Source: Anisus vortex | Taxonomy: Eukaryota > Mollusca > Gastropoda > Planorbidae | Direction: 5' to 3' | Assembly (NCBI GenBank): GCA_949126835.1 | Contig: OX421494.1 | Coordinates: 2,797,201 to 2,861,200 of the forward strand | Length of the DNA: 64,000 bases | Part shown: positions 10,933 to 23,704 of the stretch, piece after piece | Layout of the letters: each line of letters starts with the position of its first letter | Position numbering within the stretch: position 1 is the first letter of the stretch | The notes under the pieces: model-generated | The model's input: the letters and a program-made list of their open reading frames with translations, nothing else | Told to the model about the DNA's origin: nothing | Databases searched by the model: none | Translations under genes and position numbers: made by a program

Positions 10933-12206
10933 CTTTAACTTAGTGAAGAAACTCTTTGTTAGTTGCAACACCACCAACAACTAGGCTACAGTAACTACAG
11001 TAGTAATAGTACTATTAGCATTCTTAGATTTAAAAAAAAGGATAAATAAACTTTTCATATTTCACATGCAAGAAAAAGAAAACTCTTATTCCCATAAGCT
11101 CTCTTTCTTCTTTAGCGGCATCCGGGGGCATGGAATGGGTTATCCGAACAAACCTGAAAAACACAATTAAAATACAAGACTAAACTCAAACCACGAATAA
11201 GCGTTGGACGCAATCTTTGGTATAGAAATTGTGTCAGTAACATATTACGATAACTTACTATGAGAATAATTTACAGTAATAACAAACCAAACAAGAATTT
11301 ATGAATCTGTTGTTTTTATTTTTCATAAAACTAATTCTACTTTAAGATAAAAAACGAGGTTTGGAGAGTCTCTTCAATAGAAATAATTGTGTTCCCTGTG
11401 AAAAAAAAATAACATGAAAAAAATAAGTTCAATGAAAACAGTATATAGTAAAAAGTAAAACTAAAAAGTCAATTAAGTTTTTTAAATTTCATTTGTTTAA
11501 AATTGGATGAAAAACTAGATTGCTAAGAATTCAGTCTCAAATCATCATGAACTATAAGAATGATGAGGGCATCCAATATTTGGTGGATGCGATCCATTGG
11601 ATGACGCCCAGATAGGTGGTACACACTTGTACAGAATGATAATAAAGAGTTTCGAACCCCAAATGTAGTGGCGACAACAAGTTATTAAAATCATTTTGTG
11701 TACTTAGTCAAATGAAATAAAGTTCTTATAAAACCGGACATGAAATTAAAGCCAGATAAGACGGGCTGCAATGTGAGAATACCGATATAGTTTTATACTA
11801 TAGGCCCAGGCCCATCTCTGTACGGTCCGTTTTAAATACTTGCTCATTTAACTATGTTCAAAGAACAGGTTTTAAAAGTATTACTCTACTACTACTCTAT
11901 ACCAGTTGTCGTCTACCTACGTACCAGACTTGGCACGCAGAGTGAATTTCAAGGCTCGACGAAGACCACCAGACGACACGTCAAGTAATAATATTTTCTA
12001 CAAGGCCGGAGCAAGATGACTTTTAGACAGTTGGCATATCGCGTGGATTGTTATATTCTAAATGCTTTCAAATTTATCTTGACCTCCTCAAAAGCTCTTT
12101 AAAAATGTATATTATAACTAGATCGGCTGTATACAATTTTAGATAAGGTAAATGGGAAATAATTCAAAACATACCAATGAAAATTTCAGTATTTTGGTCA
12201 CGATTA

Positions 12207-12864
12207 TTACCCGTGGTAACTGTTGCTAGGGACGCCATTGTAGGATGGGTTGACGGGAACGCAAATATCAGATGGGTTGCTAGGGGCGCCATTATACGAT
12301 GACTTGAACGCTATTTTAAGAAGGGTTGATAGGAGCGCCATTGTAGGGTAGAACACTGGGTGCGCCGATGTAAGATGGGGCGTTGGGATCGCCATTATAG
12401 GACGGGACGATGAGTGCGCCACTGTAGGATGCTACGCTCGGGACGCCGTTGCATGAAGGTACGACTGTGGTGTCATAATAAAGGGTGGTTTTGGGGTAGG
12501 CTTTGTTGTACTGGGCGTCGGAGTAGCCGCCCCTGTGGTAGGTGCGTGGGTAGCCTCTGTTGTTGAAGTTCTGCACATAGCCGCTCCCAGGAGCGGCGTA
12601 GCCACGGAATCTAACTTCTTGACCACCGTAGGCGTGTCCTCCACCGTGTGCTCCGCCGTATTCGACTGCGGCATGTCCACCGGCGTGCCTTCCCAGACAT
12701 TCACCCAGGTCTGCTCCGTAACCTCAGTTACCACCTCCCTGTACACGGTGTCATCATCCGTGACCTCAGTTATCACCTCCCTGGATACCGTGTAATTCTC
12801 CGTGACTTCCGTTACTTCCCGCCTGACCTCCCTTATCATGAGCGCACACCTATCCTCCATCACT
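12207..12864 (-). pseudogene. Gly/His-Tyr/Asn repeat exon, copy A (broken)
   Basis: It aligns with the intact copy D exon. The acceptor ...CATGTTACTAG is kept (exon would start at 12864), but the phase-0 frame hits TAG within five codons and has further TGA codons where the other copies have Gly. The C-terminal part (QNFNNRGYPRTYHRGGYSDAQ, then YNGAPSV-type units) is shifted: the frame that starts it stops at 12316, while the last residues ending NSYHG lie in another frame. No signal-peptide exon is visible upstream. A 173-codon alternative frame (12432-12953) is open, but it reads the exon out of frame and runs through the intron. Called a decayed duplicate. Confidence 0.8.
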
Positions 12865-13157
12865 CTAGTAACATGAAATAGAAATGTAACATTACAACAT
12901 TCAAAAGCCTGGCAAAACAAAATAATTAGCGTTTGAGTTCTAACTATAACCAAAAAACAAGATTGATTTCTTATAATAATACATATTTATGGAACAATTA
13001 AATCCTTGCACAGTTTGTAACTGTATAAAGAAAATATACGTTTTAAAACATCACAGACTTAAAAACTAATTTGGGTTAAACTGCTATGTGAAAGTAACAT
13101 TTTGATAAAGTAAAGAAATTTAAGTAAATTTCAATCATTGGTTCTGGATTTATAGCT

Positions 13158-13332
13158 CAGGGGTTCGGCAACCTAGGGCATGTGCATTTCAGCGGCACGT
13201 TGAAGATTCTTAAAAAATTCATTGCAAGTCTCTTCTACAAGAAAAGAGCAGGTGGACTTTAAACTGTCGGCACGCTGAATGAATTAGAAATCTTACTATG
13301 GTACACTATTATCAAAAGTAGGCCAACCCTTG
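13158..13332. mobile_element. hAT-type MITE, unit A copy
   Basis: It begins CAGGGGTTCGGCAACC and ends GGCCAACCCTTG. The flanking octamers TTATAGCT and GTACAGCT match at 6 of 8 positions. The same insertion is present in units B (26620) and C (37518), so it predates the duplications. Confidence 0.75.
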
Positions 13333-13559
13333 GTACAGCTGATAGAATGTGCGAGACAGGGATCTACATTGTCGACCCAAATAAACAAAGAGACTTTGCT
13401 GACAGAACAATGCAAACTCTTTTTTTAAATAGTAACTTTACAAAATGTGATCACGACTAAACTAGAATCGTATTCTATATAGACTACATAGACAATATAG
13501 ATTTTATCGACTATATAGACCATATATACCATATTACTAGGCCCATAGAGACCAAATAC

Positions 13560-13789
13560 ATATAAGTACTTTTTCTTCACGAGTGGCATTCGGGCATGGA
13601 ATGGGTTGCCTGAACAAACCTGGAAATCTAGTAACTTAACATTATTTAAAACATTAATAAGGATGCAAGACTAAACTCGGACCACTGATCTATAATTCGG
13701 GCATGGAATGGGTTGCCTGAACAAACCTGGAAATCTAGTAACTTAACATTATTTAAAACATTAATAAGGATGCAAGACTAAACTCGGAC
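13560..13789 (+). mobile_element. LINE C-terminal fragment with 107-bp tandem duplication
   Basis: It encodes the ORF tail WNGLPEQTWKSSNLTLFKTL followed by IRMQD and a stop. A 107-bp stretch (13588-13694) is repeated directly afterwards. The duplicated part includes the first 13 bp of the adjacent MITE at 13790, so it arose after that MITE inserted. The LINE continues at 14500. Confidence 0.75.
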
Positions 13790-14499
13790 CACTGATCTAT
13801 AAAAAGAATGGATTAGACGCGGAAATAACAACCTTGAAGAAATGTCCGCCATTTTGTTTATACGGTCACTTATCAATAGGCCTATACATAAATACCTTGA
13901 GTTTGTTTATATATTTAGATGTTTGTTTCTGCTCAATAGTCCCCAAAACCGTTTGACTAATCGGGTCAAAAGTTAAATGTATAAATTGGAAACGTTCACC
14001 AAAAGAAATTTTAATTTTATCAACAATATTGCTTAATTCGTTGTTTTTTTTTTTAAATAAACGTAGACCTATTACTAATCACCGTATGTTTAAGTTATAA
14101 AACGGGCGCCATTTCCGAATTATGTCCCTTTTAATTGCTTTCAAATTTAGTGTGTTTCGGGACCGGGTTTTCCCGTACTGCGAAATATTGCTGTCTACTT
14201 TTTTATTATTAACTTTTTTTATTATTTGGTATTTGTTTTCTTTTGATCGTATTATTGTTAGTTTTATATTATTAATAAGAAGTCAGAAGCTTGACAGCAA
14301 CAATTCATATGCATATTGTGTACAATGGCAGCAACATAGATTCCGTTCCAATCTATTTATAGATCACTGGCGAGGTAAGTTTTAGACACAGTTTTGTTTA
14401 TATTGATAAGTGCGGTGGAACTGATTAGATCTCTCTGTCTTCACTTTGTTCAAACCAATTTATTAAGAAGGCGCAATCTATTCTATTTATAGACCAGTG
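13790..14499. mobile_element. TIR element private to unit A
   Basis: The left end is CACTGATCTATAAAAAGAAT and the right end complements CACTGGTCTATAAATAGAAT. The flanking octamers ACTCGGAC (13782-13789) and ACTCGCAC (14500-14507) match at 7 of 8. It splits a LINE fragment that is contiguous in units B (27005-27195) and C, which gives the empty site. No transposase is seen. Confidence 0.8.
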
Positions 14500-15061
14500 A
14501 CTCGCACGGACCACGGATGACAGTAGGACGCAAAAATCTTCTTTAGAGAAGGAGCCTCTGCAATATATGAGATAATATAAGACTATATATACCTTATGAG
14601 TATAGATAGCCTATAGACCATGTTATAGACTATACTCTTGAGATGCTTATTCAAGAGATACGTGTACAATGGAAAACTTATGCTATTTGCTTAAGATTTA
14701 AATGGAGGGATGTTACACATTGTTGTCAAGAAGTTTAGCAATGTGCGCACTTCCAATGGAATGCCATTGCTGTGTAAACAAGATGTAATATTTATTTTAC
14801 ATAACAGTGTGCAAATATTTTCAGGTGACAAAGTGTCACTGTTAACATAGGCGTAGCCAAGGTAGGAAGGGTGCAAGAGGGGCGTATGTACTCCGAACCG
14901 ACTTTGACAACCGCAGTTTTTTTGTCTTAAACTGTTTTGATAAAATAATAATTTTAAAGACAGTTATGTATATCTTATTGACTTTTTAAAAATATAGTTG
15001 ACATTAATAGTTTTATACATTTGAAAACAGGTCTACTATATCTTTTTTTAAAGGTTTAAAC

Positions 15062-15784
15062 TCGGGATGTTAAACGAAAACCGGAATACCGGATTCCGGT
15101 TTTGAAACCGAATTTCGGTTTGTTGATAGCTCAGCCTTTTATTGTTTTGGTTCTGATGGAAATATTTTAAAATAAATAACGTTGGATTCACACAAAAACA
15201 ATTCATGAAATGCCTTGCTAACACTATTTAGTCTTTGATATTGTGTTTATTTTTTTCCAAATATCAACTATGGCTTGCGATAAAAACAACATTAAACCAA
15301 ATGTTAAGTTACAGTTACAATTAACATGAATCTTTTTTCTTTTCGGCTCATCTTTGAAAAAAACTTATTTAACGATGGCTCGGTGTAAACTATGTTCCCA
15401 ACAGATAAGCATGGGCGGTGGTAGTGCCACTGGATTGCGTACACACCAGCATACGAAGCATCCTGGATTAACATCGTCATCCTCTTCATATGCTTCTTAA
15501 TATTATAGTCAACGATAATCGGAAATTCGATTATCACTATTGAAATCTATTATTGGTTTGAATCAATTAGCCCAGATTTTTTTTAGTTCTAAAGAATTTA
15601 ATGGTAAAGTGTACAAAATCATATTGTATTCAAACAAATCAACCCTTTGAATGCCCTGCAACCACTAATTGAGTTTGAACTATTTTTCAAATATGCTACA
15701 GAACTACGCACATTTGGCTTTTCTGGCCTTGGTGGGCGGGGGAAAAATCCGGTTTAGAAAAAAAAAACGGTTTTAACATCCCTA
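15062..15784 (+). mobile_element. hAT-type element with BED-finger remnant, unit A
   Basis: The ends TCGGGATGTTAAAC and GTTTTAACATCCCTA are inverted and flanked by GTTTAAAC at 15054-15061 and 15785-15792, a perfect 8-bp duplication. The interior keeps a 41-codon ORF (15375-15500) with a BED-type zinc finger and no transposase body. Units B and C carry the same insertion. Confidence 0.85.
15375..15500 (+). pseudogene. BED zinc-finger remnant of a hAT transposase
   Basis: The 41-residue ORF starts MARCKLCSQQIS and continues through a Gly-rich turn to LRTHQHTKHPG. The C-x2-C and H-x4-H spacing fits the N-terminal BED finger of ZBED/hAT transposases. It ends in a Ser-rich tail and stop, so it is only a truncated DNA-binding module. 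The homologous ORF in unit B (32761-32886) keeps the Cys residues; in unit C (38953-39078) the second Cys is Arg. Confidence 0.6.
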
Positions 15785-15792
15785 GTTTAAAC

Positions 15793-18250
15793 AAATAACA
15801 AAGCACTGGCACAGTAGGCCTAGATGGATAGTCAAAACACTGGCACAGTAGAACTAGATGGATGGTCAAAACACTGGCACAGTAGAACTAGATGGATGGT
15901 CAAAACACTGGCACAGTAGAACTAGATGGATGGTCAAAACACTGGCACAGTAGGCCTAGATGGATGGTCAAAACACTGGCACAGTAGAACTAGATGGATG
16001 GTCAAAACACTGGCACAGTAGAACTAGATGGATGGTCAAAACACTGGCACAGTAGAACTAGATGGATGGTCAAAACACTGGCACAGTAGGCCTAGATGGA
16101 TGGTCAAAACACTGGCACAGTAGAACTAGATGGATGGTTAAAACACTGGCACAGTAGAACTAGATGGATGGTCAAAACACTGACACAGTAGAACTAGATG
16201 GATGGTCAAAACACTGGCACAGTAGAACTAGATGGATGGTTAAAACACTGGCACAGTAGAACTAGATGGATGGTCAAAACACTGGCACAGTAGAACTAGA
16301 TGGATGGTCAAAACACTGGCACAGTAGGCCTAGATGGATAGTCAAAACACTGGCACAGTAGAACTAGATGGATGGTTAAAACACTGGCACAGTAGAACTA
16401 GATGGATGGTCAAAACACTGGCACAGTAGGCCTAGATGGATGGTCAAAACACTGGCACAGTAGATATAGATGGATAGTGAAAGCACTGGCACAGTAGAAC
16501 TAGATGGATGATTAAAACACTGGCACAGTAGAACTAGATGGATGGTCAAAACACTGGCACAGTAGGCCTAGATGGATTGTCAAAACACTGGCACAGTAGA
16601 ACTAGATGGATAGTCAAAACACTGGCACAGTAGGCCTAGATGGATGGTCAAAACACTGGCACAGTAGGCCTAGATGGATGGTCAAAACACTGGCACAGTA
16701 GAACTAGATGGATAGTCAAAACACTGGCACAGTAGGCCTAGATGGATGGTCAAAACACTGGCACAGTAGGCCTAGATGGATGGTCAAAACACTGGCACAG
16801 TAGAACTAGATGGATAGTCAAAACACTGGCACAGTAGGCCTAGATGGATGGTCAAAACACTGGCACAGTAGAACTAGATGGATAGTCAAAACACTGGCAC
16901 AGTAGGCCTAGATGGATGGTCAAAACACTGGCACAGTAGAACTAGATGGATAGTCAAAACACTGGCACAGTAGGCCTAGATGGATGGTCAAAACACTGGC
17001 ACAGTAGAACTAGATGGATGGTCAAAACTCTGGCACAGTAGAACTAGATGGATAGTCAAAACACTGGCACAGTAGAACTAGATGGATGGTCAAAACACTG
17101 GCACAGTAGAACTAGATGGATAGTCAAAACACTGGCACAGTAGGCCTAGATGGATAGTCAAAACACTGGCACAGTAGAACTAGATGGATAGTCAAAACAC
17201 TGGCACAGTAGAACTAGATGGATAGTCAAAACACTGGCACAGTAGGCCTAGATGGATGGTCAAAACACTGGCACAGTAGAACTAGATGGATAGTCAAAAC
17301 ACTGGCACAGTAGGCCTAGATGGATGGTCAAAACACTGGCACAGTAGAACTAGATCGATAGTCAAAACACTGGCACAGTAGGCCTAGATGGATGGTCAAA
17401 ACACTGGCACAGTAGAACTAGATGGATAGTCAAAACACTGGCACAGTAGAACTAGATGGATAGTCAAAACACTGCCACAGTAGGCCTAGATGGATGGTCA
17501 AAACACTGGCACAGTAGAACTAGATGGATGGTCAAAACACTGGCACAGTAGGCCTAGATGGATAGTGAAAACACTGGCACAGTAGACGTGGATGGATAGT
17601 CAAAACACTGGCACAGTAGAACTAGATGGATGGTCAAAACACTGGCACAGTAGAACTAGATGGATGGTCAAAACACTGGCACAGTAGGCCTTGATGGATG
17701 GTCAAAACACTGGCACAAAGAACTAGATGGATAGTCAAAATACTGGCACAGTAGGCCTTGATAGATGGTCAAAACACTGGCACAGTAGAACTAGATGGAT
17801 AGTGAAAACACTGGCACAGTAAAACTAGATGGATAGTGAAAACACTGGCACAGTAGGCTTTGATGGATGGTCAAAACACTGGCACAGTAGAACTAGATGG
17901 ATAGTCAAAACACTGGCACAGTAGGCCTTGATGGATGGTCAAAACACTGGCACAGTAGAACTAGATGGATAGTCAAAACACTGGCACAGTAGGCCTTGAT
18001 GAATGGTCAAAACACTGGCACAGTAGAACTAGATGGATAGTCAAAACACTGGCACAGTAGGCCTTGATGGATGGTCAAAACACTGGCACAGTAGAACTAG
18101 ATGGATGGTCAAAACACTGGCAGAGTAGGCCTAGATGGATGGTCAAAACACTGGCACAGTAGGCTATGATGGATGGTCAAAACACTGGCACAGTAGGCTA
18201 TGATGGATGGTCAAAACACTGGCACATTTGACCTAGATGGATGGTCAAAA
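15793..18250. repeat. 34-bp tandem array, about 72 copies, two alternating variants
   Basis: The unit is AAAACACTGGCACAGTAG followed by AACTAGATGGATGGTC or by GGCCTAGATGGATGGTC with small differences. The two variants are mixed in the first half and often alternate as 68-bp dimers from about 16600 to 18060. GATAGTC tends to go with the AACTAG form and GATGGTC with GGCCTAG. It sits at the position occupied by the 39-bp array in the neighbouring unit. Confidence 0.95.
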
Positions 18251-18267
18251 CAGTGACGAAACGTATT

Positions 18268-20881
18268 TGAGCCCAAGTCAAAAGGTCGTACCTCAAAACT
18301 GATATTTTTAAAATCGCTATTAAAGGGTCAAAATGCAATGAAAAAGTTAAAACTTGGACTTAGTTCACACCAAACATGGACAACGTGATAGCATGAGATA
18401 GCATTTTGACCTACATTGATTAAAATATGCCTCAAAACGCAATTTTGTTGAGAATGTTACGGTTTTTTGACGGTGACTCTAAGTAACTTATTACATGCAA
18501 TTAATTATTTTTATAGACTTTATTTCAATAACCTAGGAGCTTTATATGTATCTCAAACTCATTTGGTGAATACAAGAAGCCCTTAAAAAACTTTTTGCCA
18601 CAAATTTGCTCAATTTTGATGCAGGGATAATTTTTTTACAAGGGTTTTAAAAAAATAGTGTTGCTTAGGACAGTTGTTGTCATTTCAAGTGAGTGGAGTT
18701 TATGCTCCTAAACCCCCTCTTTTGCAACTCCTATGCTTGTAATCACTGAGCTATATATACATGGAGTGCTCAAGGAATTAAAATAGAGAAGAAAAAATGG
18801 GAGAAAATGCGGACTTGTTAATATAGATAGGTGCACCCTGTCCTGAACTATATATACATAAATTTACATAAAATTTGAAAACTTTTTGTAATTGCGTCAT
18901 TGTAATTTGATAAAAATTAACTATTTTATATAGACTTTATATATACTCTCTTATACTAGTGTTGTGTTAATTTAAATAAGTACCGGCTTCATTTTTTTGT
19001 CAAGTAGGCTACAAAGATGATTTGATTTTTTAAGAAAACTACATTTTGTTTAAAGTTAAAGAAACATTGAAAAAAACATGAAGAGAAAAATATGTTTGAA
19101 TATGAGAACAAAAAATGTAATCATACTTTTTATGTCCATTGATAAAACTGTAGAGATGATATATTTAAAATTGATGAAGATTTAGTAAATGATCCAAATG
19201 TTATACTATTGTCATGTATATTGTTTTTCCAAGAATTGGAACACGCAATGTTTATTTCTCTCTCTCTCTCTTTTCTTACTACACACAATATTAGGACGTT
19301 TAGTAGGAAAACAAAAGGTTCTAGGTAATGTTGGGATTCTGTGTTGATCTCAAATTCTCAGGGTCTGGGAACGACTCATTATTTAATAGGGGAAGTTCCT
19401 ATCGTTTTTGTTATGAGTTTTGTAATGATACCATGATTTTTACCCCTACTGGTAATGGGTCTGTCCCTTGCACCACTCGGATAGTATTTAATGATTTGTT
19501 TTGTCTGAAAGACAGAGAGTTTCAAAATATGTTCCTTTGAGAACGTTTGTGTTTGCTCTATTTTATTCTAACTGTACATAATAGATATATTGTATATATT
19601 GAACATACCACCTGAAATAAACTATCAACAACAGTTACACTGAAGCTTCCTTGTCAAGTTACTATTCTATTGTGTTGTATACATTACTATAAGATTTATC
19701 TACTACCCCAATGTACAAGAAAGGAAATGTTGGAATACAAATACTGAATTTGTGCCCAGGACTATAAGAAGAGTTCGTGTAATACTGAAACATAAATACT
19801 AATAATTAAAGTCTCCCCTAGGACTAACTAGAATTATCAGCAAGATCTACACAGCTCTGGCCACAAGGGGATTGTGAACGTAACACTATGGTAATTGTAT
19901 ACTATGGCTACTGCTATGAATTTTATCGTGTGAATAAACAAATTGAAACTAATTACAAGTTTGGTTACTATACTTTTAATTTAAATCTCAATACATAATG
20001 TAAGCTCATAGCGCATTTCACATACAGCCTAACTAAAAATAGCACATAAACCAATTTATTAAGTCCGCAATTGTATCTTAATGGAAAAAAAAATTCCGTT
20101 ATTGAATTAGGAGAACTGACTGTTGAAGCCAATGTTTCTGTATGACTTGGCGACACATTTCAATGAGTTAAACTTCCATTTACAAGACTGGGTCCAAAGC
20201 ACTTGAAGTGTTGGGCAACTGGAATGGATTTGCATTGAAACTGGGCATATCTTTCCGTGAAATCAATTTCAAAACATTTAACTCTTTCCCTAATTTAAGG
20301 CAAATTAAGATAGACGAGCATTTTCAGAAGTACACTACATCTAGTTATATTAAAACAATAAATAACTCGTTTGGTATCACTAACATCAAATTTGGAGAAT
20401 TAATTGAAGGGAGATAATTAAACCATTAAACCGTTTTCAAATTTTATGTAATTTTATGTATATATAGTTCAGGACAGGGTGCACCTATCTATTTTAAAAA
20501 GTCCGCATTTTCTCCTATAATTTACTTTCTTTGAGCACTCCATATATTAGAGCTCAGTGCTTGTAATACTCTTGAATATCATAAAAATAGGCAATGGAGA
20601 TATGTGTGTTAAATTCTTGAAGAACTCCATCAAGAATTAGTATGTTTTTTTCTAAAGTCAATTTTTTGTTGTAATTTGTCCTAAGTGACACCAAGATGTC
20701 TATAGCAGCCATTTCTTTTGTTTCGCGTTTTTCTTCACTGTGTCTTTTCCAGTGTATAACTTATCTTCCCACTATTCAAATCATGTGTAGGAAGGTTCTG
20801 ACAATACTTAAGTGCATTTTTAAACCTCTCTGTGAATATGAAATTTTTTCCCTTGAAAGAGCACCTTTTGACTTGGGATCA
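18268..20881. mobile_element. 2.6-kb TIR element private to one duplication unit
   Basis: The termini TGAGCCCAAGTCAAAAGG and CCTTTTGACTTGGGATCA are inverted. A second, longer inverted pair lies inside (about 18740-18890 against 20435-20570, including GGTGCACCCTGTCCTGAAC). The uninterrupted site is seen at about 34551 and 39669, where GACGAAACATG runs directly into AATATTCCCATGG-type sequence. Internal ORFs of 62-75 codons (19328-19540, 20208-20417, 20696-20923) show no recognisable domain. The duplication length and superfamily are unclear. Confidence 0.75.
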
Positions 20882-21025
20882 TTAAAAAATATTCCCATGG
20901 AAAGTGAAAGTTATAAGTTGTAACAATTTCCAGGACCATAAAATGTGACTATAAGATAGTATTAAAATAAATACATATTAAGTGTAGATAACTTTTATTA
21001 AAGATTTAGGATTAATAATTATAAG

Positions 21026-21290
21026 TGGCACGGTAGCCGAGCAGCAGTGCGTTCTACTGGCATTCCGAAAGGTCCTGGGTTCGACTCCTGGTGCACCTTT
21101 AGGTGTCCTTGAGTCTACCCAGCTCTGATGGGCACCTGACATTAGTTGGGTGTAAAGTAAAAGCAGCTGTGCATTGTGCTGGCCACATATACCCTAGTAT
21201 GCCGTGGCCACAGAAACTGATAAAGGCTGCTACCCCTATGGTCAGTTTGGTTCGAAGCGTACTTTACTAAAGCCTAATAATGGGAATGCT
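21026..21290 (+). mobile_element. tRNA-derived SINE, copy 4
   Basis: The head GGCACGGTAGCCGAGCAGCAG and B-box-like GGTTCGACTCC are followed by the family body (GAGTCTACCCAGCTCTGATG, TGTGCTGGCCACA, AGTATGCCGTGGCC) and an A-rich stretch. The equivalent copies in the next units are at 34704 and 39806. Confidence 0.8.
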
Positions 21291-21538
21291 AAACACATGT
21301 ATAAGTCTGTTTTTAAAAGTATTATGATTTCTATAAAAAAAAAAAGAAAAAAAAACATTATTTTTAATTTCTGGGTTTTAGAACAAAAGTGAGTTTTTTC
21401 GAAGGATATGGTTTCCTTTCTTTTCCCTCCGTGGATATGTTTAAGATTTTTTTTTTCCTCTGAATTAAGACGCATGTGCTTTTAGATGTGGTAATGTGAG
21501 TTTTCAAAAAGGAAATACAAATTAAAGATTTTTTTAGT

Positions 21539-21645
21539 ATCAGCATCTTATACCAGCATCTAATACCAGCATCTGATACCAGAATCTTATACCAGAATCT
21601 TATATCAGCATCTTATACCAGCATGCTATACCAGCATCTTATACC
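21539..21645. repeat. 13-bp tandem array (short)
   Basis: About eight copies of ATACCAGCATCTT with point variants. The homologous arrays in later units are much longer (35250-35650; 40290-41147). Confidence 0.85.
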
Positions 21646-21654
21646 ATCTTTTGT

Positions 21655-23695
21655 ATAGATAGAGTGTCTTTAATATATTAAGAAAGAGTGTCTGCACCAT
21701 ATTAAGATATGCGTGTCAGTAGCATATTAAGATAGAGTATCTGTAACATATTAAGATAGAGTGTCTGTAACATTTAAGATAGAGTATCTGTAACATATTA
21801 AGATAAAGTGTCTGTAACATTTTAAGATAGAGTGTCTGTAACATATTAAGATAGAGTATCTGTAACATATTAAGATAGAGTGTCTGTAACATATTAAGAT
21901 AGAGTGTCTGTAACATATTAAGATAGAGTGTCTGTAACATATTAGGATAGAGTGTCTGTAACATATTAAGATAGAGTATCTGTAACATATTAAGATAGAG
22001 TGTCTGTAACATCTTAAGATAGAGTGTCTGTAACATATTAAGATATGTGTGTCAGTAACATATTAAGATAGAGTGTCTGTAACATTTAAGATAGAGTATC
22101 TGTAACATATTAAGATAAAGTGTCTGTAACATTTTAAGATAGAGTGTCTGTAACATATTAAGATAGAGTATCTGTAACATATTAAGATAGAGTGTCTGTA
22201 ACATCTTAAGATAGAGTGTCTGTAACATATTAAGATATGTGTGTCAGTAACATATTAAGATAGAGTGTCTGTAACATTTAAGATAGAGTATCTGTAACAT
22301 ATTAAGATAAAGTGTCTGTAACATTTTAAGATAGAGTGTCTGTAACATTTAAGATAGAGCACTTGTAACATATTAAGATAGAATGTCTGTAACATATTAA
22401 GATAGAGTGTCTGTAACATATTAAGATAGAGTATCTGTAATATATTAAGATAGAGTGTCTGTAACATATTAAGATAGAGTGTCTGTAACATATTAAGACA
22501 GAGTGTCTGTAACATATTAAGATAGAGTGTCTGTAACATATTAAGACAGAGTGTCTGTAACATATTAAGATAGAGTGTCTGTAACATATTAAGATAGAGT
22601 GTCTGTAACATATTAAGATAGAGTGTCTGTAACATATTAAGATAGAGTATCTGTAATATATTAAGATAGAGTGTCTGTAACATCTTAAGATAGAGTGTCT
22701 GTAACATTTAAGATAGAGTATCTGTAACATATTAAGATAAAGTGTCTGTAACATTTTAAGATAGAGTGTCTGTAACATATTAAGATAGAGTGTCTGTAAC
22801 ATATTAAGATATGTGTGTCAGTAACATATTAAGATAGAGTGTCTGTAACATTTAAGATAGAGTATCTGTAACATATTAAGATAAAGTGTCTGTAACATTT
22901 TAAGATAGAGTGTCTGTAACATATTAAGATAGAGTATCTGTAACATATTAAGATAGAGTGTCTGTAACATCTTAAGATAGAGTGTCAGTAACATATTAAG
23001 ATAGAGTGTCTGTAACATTTAAGATAGAGTATCTGTAACATATTAAGATAAAGTGTCTGTAACATTTTAAGATAGAGTGTCTGTAACATTTAAGATAGAG
23101 CACTTGTAACATATTAAGATAGAATGTCTGTAACATATTAAGATAGAGTGTCTGTAACATATTAAGATAAAGTGTCTGTAACATATTAAGATAGAGTGTC
23201 TGTAACATATTAAGATAGAGTGTCTGTAACATATTAAGATAGAGTGTCTGTAACATATTAAGACAGAGTGTCTGTAACATATTAAGATATAGTGTCTGTA
23301 ACATATTAAGATAGAGTGTCTGTAACATATTAAGATAGAGTGTCTGTAACATATTAAGACAGAGTGTCTGTAACATATTAAGATAGAGTGTCTGTAACAT
23401 ATTAAGATAGAGTGTCTGTAACATATTAAGATAGAGTATCTGTAACATATTAAGACAGAGTGTCTGTAATATATTAAGATAGAGTGTCTGTAACATATTA
23501 AGATAGAGTGTCTGTAACATATTAAGACAGAGTGTCTGTAACATATTAAGATAGAGTGTCTGTAACATATTAAGATAGAGTGTCTGTAACATATTAAGAC
23601 AGAGTGTCTGTAACATATTAAGATATAGTGTCTGTAACATATTAAGATAGAGTGTCTGTAACATTTTAAGATAGAGTGTCTGTAACGTATTAACA
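21655..23695. repeat. 24-bp tandem array, about 83 copies, with higher-order blocks
   Basis: The unit is GATAGAGTGTCTGTAACATATTAA. A multi-unit block opening with GATATGTGTGTCAGTAACAT, then a shortened unit (TAACATTTAA), then GATAAAG, recurs near 21706, 22043, 22233, 22810 and partly 22978. Because 24 is divisible by 3, long repetitive ORFs (MLQTLYLN...) appear on the minus strand; these are by-products. Confidence 0.95.
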
Positions 23696-23704
23696 TAACT
23701 ATCT

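Noticed and set aside
12432..12953. 173-codon ORF starting MVIVRTQTLIILFC as a secreted protein
   Set aside because: Its N-terminus is intron sequence before a conserved acceptor, and the remainder reads the Gly/His exon out of frame.
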